DNA of 64,000 nt. Source: Luzula sylvatica. Its lineage: Eukaryota; Streptophyta; Magnoliopsida; Poales; Juncaceae. The position numbers were made by a program, and so were the translations under genes. The notes under the pieces were generated by a model. The model was not told the origin of the DNA. It saw only the letters and a program-made list of their open reading frames with translations, and searched no databases. Below, piece after piece: positions 1 to 13,086 of the stretch (its first letter is position 1; each line of letters starts with the position of its first letter). The stretch is from positions 1,860,001 to 1,924,000 of the forward strand of contig OX326957.1 in the NCBI GenBank assembly GCA_946800325.1, in the 5' to 3' direction.

Positions 1-174
1 GAAGTCTAACACCTTAAAAAATATCAATTATCATTTTTTCTAAAAGAGTCCAAAATAGTTCTCTAAAATGAGCAAAATACTTCATTTTTCATGTTTTTCT
101 CAAAAAACTTCGTGATTGAAGACTAACACATACAAATTTCTATTTTTCCTATTTTTTGTAAAAAATCAGAAAAT
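1..174 (+). repeat. Reference 174-bp monomer made of three ~58-bp subunits
   Basis: The monomer can be cut into three related parts: 1-58 (starts gaagtctaacacctt), 59-117 (starts ttctctaaaatgagc) and 118-174 (starts gaagactaacacatac). Parts 1 and 3 align over their full length with a shared plan: gaag-ctaacac, an A-rich step, a run of five or six T, then A runs. Part 2 shares the ctaaaa start, the aaaata-ttcatttttc core and the tttttct-aaaaaa end. I read this as an ancient trimer of a 58-bp unit. The sister family in the inverted array keeps a clearer gtctaaaac in part 2, which supports the same plan. Confidence 0.7.
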
Positions 175-3100
175 GAAGTCTAACACCTTCAAAAATATCA
201 ATTATCATTTTTTCTAAAAAAGACCAAAATAGTTCTCTAAAATGAGCAAAATACTTCATTTTTCATGTTTTTCTCAAAAAACTTCGTGATTGAAGACTAA
301 CACATACAAATTTCTATTTTTCCTATTTTTTGCAAAAAGTTAAAAAATGAAGTCTAACACCTTCAAAAATATCAATTATCGTTTTTTTCTAAAAAAGACC
401 AAAATAGTTCTCTAAAATGAGCAAAATACTTCATTTTTCATGTTTATCTCAAAAAACTCCGGAATTGAAGACTAACACATACAAATTTCTATTTTTCCAA
501 TTTTTTGCATAAAATCAAAAACTGAAGTCTAACACCTTCAAAAATATCAATTATCATATTTTCTAAAAAAGACAAAAATAGTTCTCTAAAATGAGCAAAA
601 TACTTCATTATTCATGTTTTTCTAAAAAAATTTCGTGATTGAAGACTAACACATACAAATTTCTATTTTCCCAATTTTTTGTAAAAAATCAAAAACTGAA
701 GTCTAACGCCTTCAAAAATATCAATTATCATTTTTTCTAAAAAAGACCAAAATAGTTCTCTAAAATGAGCAAAATACTTCATTTTTCATGTTTTTCTCGA
801 ATAACTCCGTGATTGAAGACTAACACATACAAATATCTATTTTTCCTATTTTTTGCATAAAATCAAAAACTGAAGTCTAACACCTTCAAAAATATCAATT
901 ATCATTTTTTCTAAAAGAGTCCAAAATAGTTCTCTAAAATGAGCAAAATACTTCATTTTTCATGTTTTTCTCAAAAAACTTCGTGATTGAAGACTAACAC
1001 ATACAAATTTCTATTTTTCCTATTTTTTGCAAAAAATCAAAAAATGAAGTCTAACACCTTCAAAAATATCAATTATCATTTTTTCTAACAAAGACAAAAA
1101 TAGTTCTCTGAAATGAGAAAAATACTTCATTATTCATGTTTTTCTCAAAAAATTCCGTGATTGAAGACTAACACATACAAATTTCTATTTTCCCAATTTT
1201 TTGCAAAAAATAAAAAACTTAAGTGTAACACCTTCAAAAATATCAATGATCATTTTTTCTAAAAAAGACAAAAATAGTTCTCTGAAATGAGCAAAATACT
1301 TCATTTTTCATGTTTTTCGCAAAAAACTCCGGGATTGAAGACTAACACATACAAATTTCTATTTTTCCAATTTTTTGCGAAAAATCAAAAACTAAAGTCT
1401 AACACCTTCAAAAATATCAATTATCATTTTTTCTAAAAGAGTCCAAAATAGTTCTCTAAAACGAGCAAAATACTTCATTTTTCATGTTTTTCTCAAAAAA
1501 TTCCGTGTGATTGAAGACTAACACATACAAATTTCTATTTTTCCAATTTTTTGCAAAAAATCAAAAACTGAAGTCTAACACCTTAAAAAATATCAATTAT
1601 CATTTTTTCTAAAAGAGTCCAAAATAGTTCTCTAAAATGAGCAAAATACTTCATTTTTCATGTTTTTCTCAAAAAACATCGTGATTGAAGACTAACACAT
1701 ACAAATTTCTATTTTTCCTATTTTTTGTAAAAAATCAAAAAATGAAGTCTAACACCTTCAAAAATATCAATTATCATTTTTTCTAAAAAAGACCAAAATA
1801 GTTCTCTAAAATGAGCAAAATACTTCATTTTTCATGTTTTTCTCAAAAAACTCCGGGATTTAAGACTAACACATACAAATTTCTATTTTTCCAATTTTTT
1901 GCAAAAAATCAAAAACTGAAGTCTAACACCTTCAAAAATATCAATTATCATTTTTTCTGAAAAGAGTCCAAAATAGTTCTCTAAAATGAGCAAAATACTT
2001 CATTTTTCATGTTTTTTCTCAAAAAAACTTCGTGATTGAAGACTAACACATACAAATTTCTATTTTTCCTATTTTTTGCAAAAAGTTAAAAAATGAAGTC
2101 TAACACCTTCAAAAATATCAATTATCATTTTTTTCTAAAAAAGACCAAAATAGTTCTCTAAAATGAGCAAAATACTTCATTTTTCATGTTTATCTCAAAA
2201 AACTCCGGAATTGAAGACTAACACATACAAATTTCTATTTTTCCAATTTTTTGCATAAAATCAAAAACTGAAGTCTAACACCTTCAAAAATATCAATTAT
2301 CATTTTTTCTAAAAAAGAAAAAAATAGTTCTCTAAAATGAGCAAAATACTTCATTATTCATGTTTTTCTAAAAAAATTTCGTGATGGAAGACTAACACAT
2401 ACAAATTTCTATTTTCCCAATTGTTTGCAAAAAATCAAAAACTGAAGTCTAACGCCTTCAAAAATATCAATTATCATTTTTTCTAAAAAAGACCAAAATA
2501 GTTCTCTAAAATGAGCAAAATACTTCATTTTTCATGTTTTTCTCGAAAAACTCCGTGATTGAAGACTAACACATACAAATTTCTATTTTTCCTATTTTTT
2601 GCATAAAAATCAAAAACTGAAGTCTAACACCTTCAAAAATATCAATTATCATTTTTTCTAACAAAGACAAAAAGAGTGCTCTGAAATGAGCAAAATACTT
2701 CATTTTTCATGTTTTTCTCAAAAACCTCCGGGATTGAAGACTAACACATACAAATTTCTATTTTTCCAATTTTTTGCGAAAAAATCAAAAACTGAAGTCT
2801 AACACCTTCAAAAATATCAATTATCATTTTTTCTAAAAGAGTCCAAAATAGTACTCTAAAATAAGCAAAATACTTCATTTTTCATGTTTTTCTCAAAAAA
2901 TTCCGTGATTGAAGACTAACACATACAAATTTCTATTTTTCCAATATTTTGCAAAAAATCAAAAAATGAAGTCTAACACCTTAAAAAATATCAATTATCA
3001 TTTTTTCTAAAAGAGTCCAAAATAGTTCTCCTAAAATGAGCAAAATACTTCATTTTTCATGTTTTTCTCAAAAATCTTCGGTGATTGAAGACTAACACAT

Positions 3101-6100
3101 ACAAATTTCTATTTTTCCTATTTTTTGTAAAAAATCAAAAAATGAAGTCTAACACCTTCAAAAATATCAATTATCATTTTTTCTAAAAAAGACCAAAATA
3201 GTTCTCTAAAATGAGCAAAATACTTCATTTTTCATGTTTTTCTCAAAAAACTCCGGGATTTAAGACTAACACATACAAATTTCTATTTTTCCAATTTTTT
3301 GCAAAAAATTAAAAACTGAAGTCTAACACCTTCAAAAATATCAATTATCATTTTTTCTAAAAGAGTCCAAAATAGTTCTCTAAAATGAGCAAAATACTTC
3401 ATTTTTTCATGTTTTTCTCAAAAAACTTCGTGATTGAAGACTAACACATACAAATTTCTATTTTTCCTATTTTTTGCAAAAAGTTAAAAAATGAAGTCTA
3501 ACACCTTCAAAAATATCAATTATCATTTTTTTCTCAAAAAGACCAAAATAGTTCTCTAAAATGAGCAAAATACTTCATTTTTCATGTTTATCTCAAAAAA
3601 CTCCGGAATTGAAGACTAACACATACAAATTTCTATTTTTCCAATTTTTTGCATAAAATCAAAAACTGAAGTCTAACACCTTCAAAAATATCAATTATCA
3701 TTTTTTCTAAAAAAGACAAAAATAGTTCTCTAAAATGAGCAAAATACTTCATTATTCATGTTTTTCTAAAAAAATTTCGTTGATTGAAGACTAACACATA
3801 CAAATTTCTATTTTCCCAATTTTTTGCAAAAAATCAAAAACTGAAGTCTAACGCCTTCAAAAATATCAATTATCATTTTTTCTAAAAAAGACCAAAATAG
3901 TTCTCTAAAATGAGAAAATTACTTCATTTTTCATGTTTTTCACGAAAAACTCCGTGATTGAAGACTAACACATACAAATTTCTATTTTTCCTATTTTTTG
4001 CATAAAATCAAAAACTGAAGTCTAACACCTTCAAAAATATCAATTATCATTTTTTCTAAAAGAGTCCAAAATAGTTCTCTAAAATGAGCAAAATACTTCA
4101 TTTTTTCATGTTTTTCTCAAAAAACTTCGTGATTGAAGACTAACACATACAAATTTCTATTTTTCCTATTTTTTGCAAAAAATCAAAAAATGAAGTCTAA
4201 CACCTTCAAAAATATCAATTATCATTTTTTCTAACAAAGACAAAAATAGTTCTCTGAAATGAGGCAAAATACTTCATTATTCATGTTTTTCTCAAAAAAT
4301 TCCGTGATTGAAGACTAACACATACAAATTTCTATTTTCCCCAATTTTTTGCAAAAAATAAAAAACTTAAGTGTAACACCTTCAAAAATATCAATTATCA
4401 TTTTTTCTAAAAAAGACAAAAATAGTTCTCTGAAATGAGCCAAATACTTCATTTTTCATGTTTTTCTCAAAAAACTCCGGGGATTGAAGACTAACACATA
4501 CAAATTTCAATTTTTCCAATTTTTTGCGAAAAATCAAAAACTGAAGTCTAACACCTTCAAAAATATCAATTATCATTTTTTCTAAAAAAAGACCTAAATA
4601 GTTCTCTAAAAAGAGCTAAATACTTCATTTTTCATGTTTTTCTCAAAAAACTCCGGGATTGAAGACTAACACATACAAATTTCTATTTTTCCAATTTTTT
4701 GCGAAAAATCAAAAACTGAAGTCTAACACCTTCAAAAATATCAATTATCATTTTTTCTAAAAGAGTCCAAAATAGTACTCTAAAATGAGCAAAATACTTC
4801 ATTTTTCATGTTTTTCTCAAAAAATTCCGTGATTGAAGACTAACACATACAAATTTCTATTTTTCCTATTTTTTGTAAAAAATCAAAAAATGAAGTCTAA
4901 CACCTTCAAAAATATCAATTATCATTTTTTCTAAAAAAGACCAAAATAGTTCTCTAAAATGAGCAAAATACTTCATTTTTCATGTTTTTCTCAAAAAACT
5001 CCGGGATTTAAGACTAACACATACAAATTTCTATTTTTCCAATTTTTTGCAAAAAATCAAAAACTGAAGTCTAACACCTTCAAAAATATCAATTATCATT
5101 TTTTCTAAAAAAGTCCTAAATAGTTCTCTAAAACGAGCAAAATACTTCATTTTTCATGTTTTTCTCAAAAAAATCCGGGATTGAAGACTAACACATACAA
5201 ATTTCTATTTTTCCAATTTTTTTGCGGAAAAATCAAAAACTGAAGTCTAACACCTTCAAAAATATCAATTATCATTTTTTCTAAAAGAGTCCAAAATAGT
5301 ACTCTAAAACGAGCAAAATACTTCATTTTTCATGTTTTTTCTCAAAAAATTCCCGTGATTGAAGACTAACACATACAAATTTCTATTTTTCCATTTTTTT
5401 GCAAAAAATCAAAAAATGAAGTCTAACACCTTAAAAAAATATCGATTATCATTTTTTTCTAAAAGAGTCCAAAATAGTTCTCTAAAATGAGCAAAATACT
5501 TCATTTTTCATGTTTTTTCTCAAAAAACTTCGTGATTGAAGACTAACACATACAAGATTTCTATTTTTCCTATTTTTTTGCAAAAAGTTAAAAAAGGAAA
5601 GTCTAACACCTTCAAAAATATCAATTATCATTTTTTTCTAAAAAAGACCAAACTAGTTCTCTAAAATGAGCAAAATACTTCATTTTTCATGTTTATCTCA
5701 AAAAACTCCGGAATTGAAGACTAACACATACAAATTTCTATTTTTCCAATTTTTTGCATAAAATCAAAAACTGAAGTCTAACACCTTCAAAAATATCAAT
5801 TATCATTTTTTCTAAAAAAGACAAAAATAGTTCTCTAAAATGAGCAAAATACTTCATTATTCATGTTTTTCTAAAAAAATTTCGTGATGGAAGACTAACA
5901 CATACAAATTTCTATTTTTCCAATTTTTTGCGAAAAATAAAAAACTTAAGTGTAACACCTTCAAAAATATCAATTATCACATTTTTCTAAAAGAGTCCAA
6001 AATAGTTCTCTAAAACGAGCAAAATACTCCATTTTTCATGTTTTTCTCAAAAAATTCCGTGATTGAAGACTAACACATACAAATTTCTATTTTTCCAATT

Positions 6101-6121
6101 TTTTGCAAAAAATCAAAAACT
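1..6121 (+). repeat. Mosaic zone of mixed monomer order
   Basis: The same monomer variants as in the neighbouring zone occur here, but the order is not a clean 10-unit cycle. A-type monomers (taacaccttaaaaaa) begin at 1, 1570, about 2968 and about 5430, so the gaps differ. The run A-B'-C'-C-D-E starts at both 1570 and about 2968, an offset near 1,398 bp (8 monomers), and then the two copies diverge in order. From about 3,026 to 5,595 there are many single-base duplications that are absent from the same monomer types elsewhere. Nothing other than satellite is present. Confidence 0.85.
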
Positions 6122-7863
6122 GAAGTCTAACACCTTAAAAAAATATCAATTATCATTTTTTCTAAAAGAGTCCAAAATAGTTCTCTAAAATGAGCAAAAT
6201 ACTTCATTTTTCATGTTTTTCTCAAAAAACTTCGTGATTGAAGACTAACACATACAAATTTCTATTTTTCCTATTTTTTGTAAAAAATCAAAAAATGAAG
6301 TCTAACACCTTCAAAAATATCAATTATCATTTTTTCTAGAAAAGACCAAAATAGTTCTCTAAAATGAGCAAAATACTTCATTTTTCATGTTTTTCTCAAA
6401 AAACTCCGGGATTTAAGACTAACACATACAAATTTCTATTTTTCCAATTTTTTGCAAAAAATCAAAAACTGAAGTCTAACACCTTCAAAAATATCAATTA
6501 TCATTTTTTCTAAAAGAGTCCAAAATAGTTCTCTAAAATGAGCAAAATACTTCATTTTTCATGTTTTTCTCAAAAAACTTCGTGATTGAAGACTAATACA
6601 TACAAATTTCTATTTTTCCTATTTTTTGCAAAAAGTTAAAAAATGAAGTCTAACACCTTCAAAAATATAAATTATCATTTTTTTCTAAAAAAGACCAAAA
6701 TAGTTCTCTAAAATGAGCAAAATACTTCATTTTTCATGTTTATCTCAAAAAACTCCGGAATTGAAGACTAACACATACAAATTTCTATTTTTCCAATTTT
6801 TTGCATAAAATCAAAAACTGAAGTCTAACACCTTCAAAAATATCAATTATCATTTTTTCTAAAAAAGACAAAAATAGTTCTCTAAAATGAGCAAAATACT
6901 TCATTATTCATGTTTTTCTAAAAAAATTTCGTGATGGAAGACTAACACATACAAATTTCTATTTTCCCAATTGTTTGCAAAAAATCAAAAACTGAAGTCT
7001 AACGCCTTCAAAAATATCAATTATCATTTTTTCTAAAAAAGACCAAAATAGTTCTCTAAAATGAGCAAAACACTTCATTTTTTATGTTTTTCTCGAAAAA
7101 CTCCGTGATTGAAGACTAACACATACAAATTTCTATTTTTCCAATTTTTTGCAAAAAATCAAAAACTGAAGTCTAACACCTTCAAAAATATCAATTATCA
7201 TTTTTTCTAACAAATACAAAAATAGTTCTCTGAAATGAGCAAAATACTTCATTATTCATGTTTTTCTCAAAAAATTCCGTGATTGAAGACTAACACATAC
7301 AAATTTCTATTTTCCCAATTTTTTGCAAAAAATAAAAAACTTAAGTGTAACACCTTCAAAAATATCAATTATCATTTTTTCTAAAAAAGACAATAATAGT
7401 TCTCTGAAATGAGCAAAATACTTCATTTTTCATGTTTTTCTCAAAAAACTCCGGGATTGAAGACTAACACATACAAATTTCAATTTTTCCAATTTTTTGC
7501 GAAAAATCAAAAACTGAAGTCTAACACCTTCAAAAATATCAATTATCATTTTTTCTAAAAAAGACCTAAATAGTTCTCTAAAACGAGCAAAATACTTCAT
7601 TTTTCATGTTTTTCTCAAAAAACTCCGGGATTGAAGACTAACACATACAAATTTCTATTTTTCCAATTTTTTGCGAAAAATCAAAAACTGAAGTCTAACA
7701 CCTTCAAAAATATCAATTATCATTTTTTCTAAAAGAGTCCAAAATAGTACTCTAAAATGAGCAAAATACTTCATTTTTCATGTTTTTCTCAAAAAATTCC
7801 GCGATTGAAGACTAACACATACAAATTTCTATTTTTCCAATTTTTTGCAAAAAATCAAAAAAT
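6122..7863 (+). repeat. 10-monomer HOR copy (order A B' C' C D E G H I' J)
   Basis: This is the first clean copy of the 1,741-bp higher-order unit. It starts with the A monomer (accttaaaaaaa, one extra A) and ends before the next A at 7864. Small private changes include tctagaaaag in B' and ctaacaaatac in G. The D monomer has the typical gtgatggaag tag and cccaattgtttgc. Confidence 0.85.
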
Positions 7864-9604
7864 GAAGTCTAACACCTTAAAAAATATCAATTATCATTTT
7901 TTCTAAAAGAGTCCAAAATAGTTCTCTAAAATGAGCAAACTACTTCATTTTTCATGTTTTTCTCAAAAAACTTCGTGATTGAAGACTAACACATACAAAT
8001 TTCTATTTTTCCTATTTTTTGTAAAAAATCAAAAAATGAAGTCTAACACCTTCAAAAATATCAATTATCATTTTTTCTAAAAAAGACAATAATAGTTCTC
8101 TGAAATGAGCAAAATACTTCATTTTTCATGTTTTTCTCAAAAAACTCCGGGATTGAAGACTAACACATACAAATTTCAATTTTTCCAATTTTTTGCAAAA
8201 AATCAAACACTGAAGTCTAACACCTTCAAAAATATCAATTATCATTTTTTCTAAAAGAGTCCAAAATAGTTCTCTAAAATGAGCAAAATACTTCATTTTT
8301 CATGTTTTTCTCAAAAAACTTCGTGATTGAAGACTAACACATACAAATTTCTATTTTTCATATTTTTTGCAAAAAGTTAAAAAATGAAGTCTAACACCTT
8401 CAAAAATATCAATTATCATTTTTTTCTCAAAAAGACCAAAAAAGTTCTCTAAAATTACCAAAATACTTTATTTTTCATGTTTATCTCAAAAAACTCCGGA
8501 ATTGAAGACTAACACATACAAATTTCTATTTTTCCAATTTTTTGCATAAAATCAAAAACTGAAGTCTAACACCTTCAAAAATATCAATTATCATTTTTTC
8601 TAAAAAAGACAAAAATAGTTCTCTAAAATGAGCAAAATACTTCATTATTCATGTTTTTCTAAAAAAATTTCGTGATTGAACACTAACACATATAAATTTC
8701 TATTTTCCCAATTTTTTGCAAAAAATCAAAAACTGAAGTCTAACGCCTTCAAAAATATCAATTATCATTTTTTCTAAAAAAGACCAAAATAGTTCTCTAA
8801 AATGAGCAAAATACTTCATTTTTCATGTTTTTCTCGAAAAACTCCGTGATTGAAGACTAACACATACAAATTTCTATTTTTCCTATTTTTTGCATAAAAT
8901 CAAAAACTGAAGTCTAACACCTTCAAAAATATCAATTATCATTTTTTCTAAAAGAGTCCAAAATAGTTCTCTAAAATGAGCAAAATACTTCATTTTTCAT
9001 GTTTTTCTCAAAAAACTTCGTGATTGAAGACTAACACATACAAATTTCTATTTTTCCTATTTTTTGCAAAAAATCAAAAAATGAAGTCTAACACCTTCGA
9101 AAATATCAATTATCATTTTTTCTAACAAAGACAAAAATAGTTCTCTGAAATGAGCAAAATACTTCATTATTCATGTTTTTCTCAAAAAATTCCGTGATTG
9201 AAGACTAACACATACAAATTTCTATTTTCCCAATTTTTTGCAAAAAATAAAAAACTTAAGTGTAACACCTTCAAAAATATCAATTATCATTTTTTCTAAA
9301 AAAGACAAAAATAGTTCTCTGAAATGAGCAAAATACTTCATTTTTCATGTTTTTCTCAAAAAACTCCGGGATTGAAGACTAACACATACAAATTTCTATT
9401 TTTCCAATTTTTTGCGAAAAATCAAAAACTGAAGTCTAACACCTTCAAAAATATCAATTATCATTTTTTCTAAAAGAGTCCAAAATAGTTCTCTAAAACG
9501 AGCAAAATACTTCATTTTTCATGTTTTTCTCAAAAAATTCCGTGATTGAAGACTAACACATACAAATTTCTATTTTTCCAATTTTTTGCAAAAAATCAAA
9601 AACT
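7864..9604 (+). repeat. 10-monomer HOR variant copy (A X C' C D E F G H I)
   Basis: Same length as the canonical unit (1,741 bp) but with a different tail: F-G-H-I replaces G-H-I'-J. The second monomer (8038 onward) is a hybrid. Its body has the H marks (gacaataatag, ctgaaatg, tttcaattttt), but its end is that of B' (gcaaaaaatc), with a private caaacactg. Both HOR versions coexist in the array. Confidence 0.8.
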
Positions 9605-12390
9605 GAATTCTAACACCTTAAAAAATATCAATTATCATTTTTTCTAAAAGAGTCCAAAATAGTTCTCTAAAATGAGCAAAATACTTCATTTTTCATGTTT
9701 TTCTCAAAAAACTTCGTGATTGAAGACTAACACATACAAATTTCTATTTTTCCTATTTTTTGTAAAAAATCAAAAAATGAAGTCTAACACCTTCAAAAAT
9801 ATCAATTATCATTTTTTCTAAAAAAGACCAAAATAGTTCTCTAAAATGAGCAAAATACTTCATTTTTCATGTTTATCTCAAAAAACTCCGGAATTGAAAA
9901 CTAACACATACAAATTTCTATTTTTCCAATTTTTTGCATAAAATCAAAAACTGAAGTCTAACACCTTCAAAAATATCAATTATCATTTTTTCTAAAAAAG
10001 ACAAAAATAGTTCTCTAAAATGAGCAAAATACTTCATTATTCATGTTTTTCTAAAAAAATTTCGTGATGGAAGACTAACACATACAAATTTCTATTTTCC
10101 CAATTGTTTGCAAAAAATCAAAAACTGAAGTCTAACGCCTTCAAAAATATCAATTATCATTTTTTCTAAAAAAGACCAAAATAGTTCTCTAAAATGAGCA
10201 AAATACTTCATTTTTCATGTTTTTCTCGAAAAACTCCGTGATTGAAGACTAACACATACAAATTTCTATTTTTCCTATTTTTTGCATAAAATCAAAAACT
10301 GAAGTCTAACACCTTCAAAAATATCAATTATCATTTTTTCTAACAAAGAGAAAAATAGTTCTCTGAAATGAGCAAAATACTTCATTATTCATGTTTTTCT
10401 CAAAAAATTCCGTGATTGAAGACTAACACATACAAATTTCTATTTTCCCAACTTTTTGCAAAAAATAAAAAACTTAAGTGTAACACCTTCAAAAATATCA
10501 ATTATCATTTTTTCTAAAAAAGACAATAATAGTTCTCTGAAATGAGCAAAATACTTCATTTTTCATGTTTTTCTCAAAAAACTCCGGGATTGAAGACTAA
10601 CACATACAAATTTCAATTTTTCCAATTTTTTGCGAAAAATCAAAAACTGAAGTCTAACACCTTCAAAAATATCAATTATCATTTTTTCTAAAAAAGACCT
10701 AAATAGTTCTCTAAAACGAGCAAAATACTTCATTTTTCATGTTTTTCTCAAAAAACTCCGGGATTGAAGACTAACACATACAAATTTCTATTTTTCCAAT
10801 TTTTTGCGAAAAATCAAAAACTGAAGTCTAACACCTTCAAAAATATCAATTATCATTTTTTCTAAAAGAGTCCAAAATAGTACTCTAAAATGAGCAAAAT
10901 ACTTCATTTTTCATGTTTTTCTCAAAAAATTCCGTGATTGAAGACTAACACATACAAATTTCTATTTTTCCAATTTTTTGCAAAAAATCAAAAAATGAAG
11001 TCTAACACCTTAAATAATATCAATTATCATTTTTTCTAAAAGAGTCCAAAATAGTTCTCTAAAATGAGCAAAATACTTCATTTTTCATGTTTTTCTCAAA
11101 AAACTTCGTGATTGAAGACTAACACATACAAATTTCTATTTTTCCTATTTTTTGTAAAAAATCAAAAAATGAAGTCTAACACCTTCAAAAATATCATTTA
11201 TCATTTTTTCTAAAAAAGACCAAAATAGTTCTCTACAATGAGCAAAATACTTCATTTTTCATGTTTTTCTCAAAAAACTCCGGGATTGAAGACTAACACA
11301 TACAAATTTCTATTTTTCCAATTTTTTGCGAAAAATCATAAACTGAAGTCTAACACCTTCAAAAATATCAATTATCATTTTTTCTAAAAGAGTCCAAAAT
11401 AGTACTCTAAAACGAGCAAAATACTTCATTTTTCATGTTTTTCTCAAAAAATTCCGTGATTGAAGACTAACACATACAAATTTCTATTTTTCCAATTTTT
11501 TGCGAAAAATCAAAAACTGAAGTCTAACACCTTCAAAAATATCAATTATCATTTTTTCTAAAAGAGTCCAAAATAGTACTCTAAAACGAGCAAAATACTT
11601 CATTTTTCATGTTTTTCTCAAAAAATTCCGTGATTGAAGACTAACACATACAAATTTCTATTTTTCCAATTTTTTGCAAAAAATCAAAAAATGAAGTCTA
11701 ACACCTTAAAAAATATCAATTATCATTTTTTCTAAAAGAGTCCAAAATAGTTCTCTAAAATGAGCAAAATACTTCATTTTTCATGTTTTTCTCAAAAAAC
11801 TTCGTGATTGAAGACTAACACATACAAATTTCTATTTTTCCTATTTTTTGCAAAAAGTTAAAAAAGGAAGTCTAACACCTTCAAAAATATCAATTATCAT
11901 TTTTTTCTAAAAAAGACCAAAATAGTTCTCTAAAATGAGCAAAATACTTCATTTTTCACGTTTATCTCAAAAAACTCCGGAATTGAAGACTAACACATAC
12001 AAATTTCTATTTTTCCAATTTTTTGCATAAAATCAAAAACTGAAGTCTAACACCTTCAAAAATATCAATTATCATTTTTTCTAAAAAAGACAAAAATAGT
12101 TCTCTAAAATGAGCAAAATACTTCATTATTCATGTTTTTCTAAAAAAATTTCGTGATTGAAGACTAACACATACAAATTTCTATTTTCCAAATTTTTTTG
12201 TAAAAAATCAAAAACTGAAGTCTAACGCCTTCAAAAATATCAATTATCATTTTTTCTAAAAAAGACCAAAATACTTCTCTAAAATGAGCAAAATACTTCA
12301 TTTTTCATGTTTTTCTCGAAAAACTCCGTGATTGAAGACTAACACATACAAATTTCTATTTTTCCTATTTTTTGCATAAAATCAAAAACT

Positions 12391-12564
12391 GAAGTCTAAC
12401 ACCTTCAAAAATATCAATTATCATTTTTTCTAAAAGAGTCCAAAATAGTTCTCTAAAATGAGCAAAATACTTCATTTTTCATGTTTTTCTCAAAAAACTT
12501 CGTGATTGAAGACTAACACATACAAATTTCTATTTTTCCTATTTTTTGCAAAAAATCAAAAAAT
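12391..12564 (+). repeat. Monomer variant F (reference copy)
   Basis: F is recognised by aaaagagtcc, cttcgtgattg and a cctattttttgcaaaaaatc end. It sits between E and G in the F-containing version of the HOR and is missing from the G-H-I'-J version. Confidence 0.75.
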
Positions 12565-12912
12565 GAAGTCTAACACCTTCAAAAATATCAATTATCATTT
12601 TTTCTAACAAAGACAAAAATAGTTCTCTGAAATGAGCAAAATACTTCATTCTTCATGTTTTTCTCAAAAAATTCCGTGATTGAAGACTAACACATACAAA
12701 TTTCTATTTTCCCAATTTTTTGCTAAAAATAAAAAACTTAAGTGTAACACCTTCAAAAATATCAATTATCATTTTTTCTAAAAAAGACAAAAATAGTTCT
12801 CTGAAATGAGCAAAATACTTCATTTTTCATGTTTTTCTCAAAAAACTCCGGGATTGAAGACTAACACATACAAATTTCTATTTTTCCAATTTTTTGCGAA
12901 AAATCAAAAACT

Positions 12913-13086
12913 GAAGTCTAACACCTTCAAAAATATCAATTATCATTTTTTCTAAAAGAGTCCAAAATAGTTCTCTAAAACGAGCAAAATACTTCATTTT
13001 TCATGTTTTTCTCAAAAAATTCCGTGATTGAAGACTAACACATACAAATTTCTATTTTTCCAATTTTTTGCAAAAAATCAAAAACT
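12913..13086 (+). repeat. Monomer variant I (reference copy)
   Basis: I combines aaaagagtcc with ctaaaacgagc and attccgtgattg, and ends gcaaaaaatcaaaaactg just before an A monomer. It replaces the I'-J pair in the F-containing HOR version. Confidence 0.75.

Larger units (their letters stand above)
9605..13086 (+). repeat. Rearranged zone of 8-, 4- and 8-monomer blocks
   Basis: A monomers begin at 9605, 10997, 11693 and 13087, which gives blocks of 8, 4 and 8 monomers. Block 1 lacks B' and C'. Block 2 is the A-B-J-J module. Block 3 starts with an A/C' hybrid (cttcgtg, then gcaaaaagttaaaaaagg) followed by C-D-E-F-G-H-I. The A monomer at 9605 has gaattc in place of gaagtc. All parts are ordinary 174-bp satellite in the same direction. 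Confidence 0.8.

Noticed and set aside
4391..4576. A 61-residue minus-strand frame in the forward array
   Set aside because: It is open only because of extra bases in the 3.0-5.6 kb indel cluster. Equivalent monomers elsewhere have no such frame.
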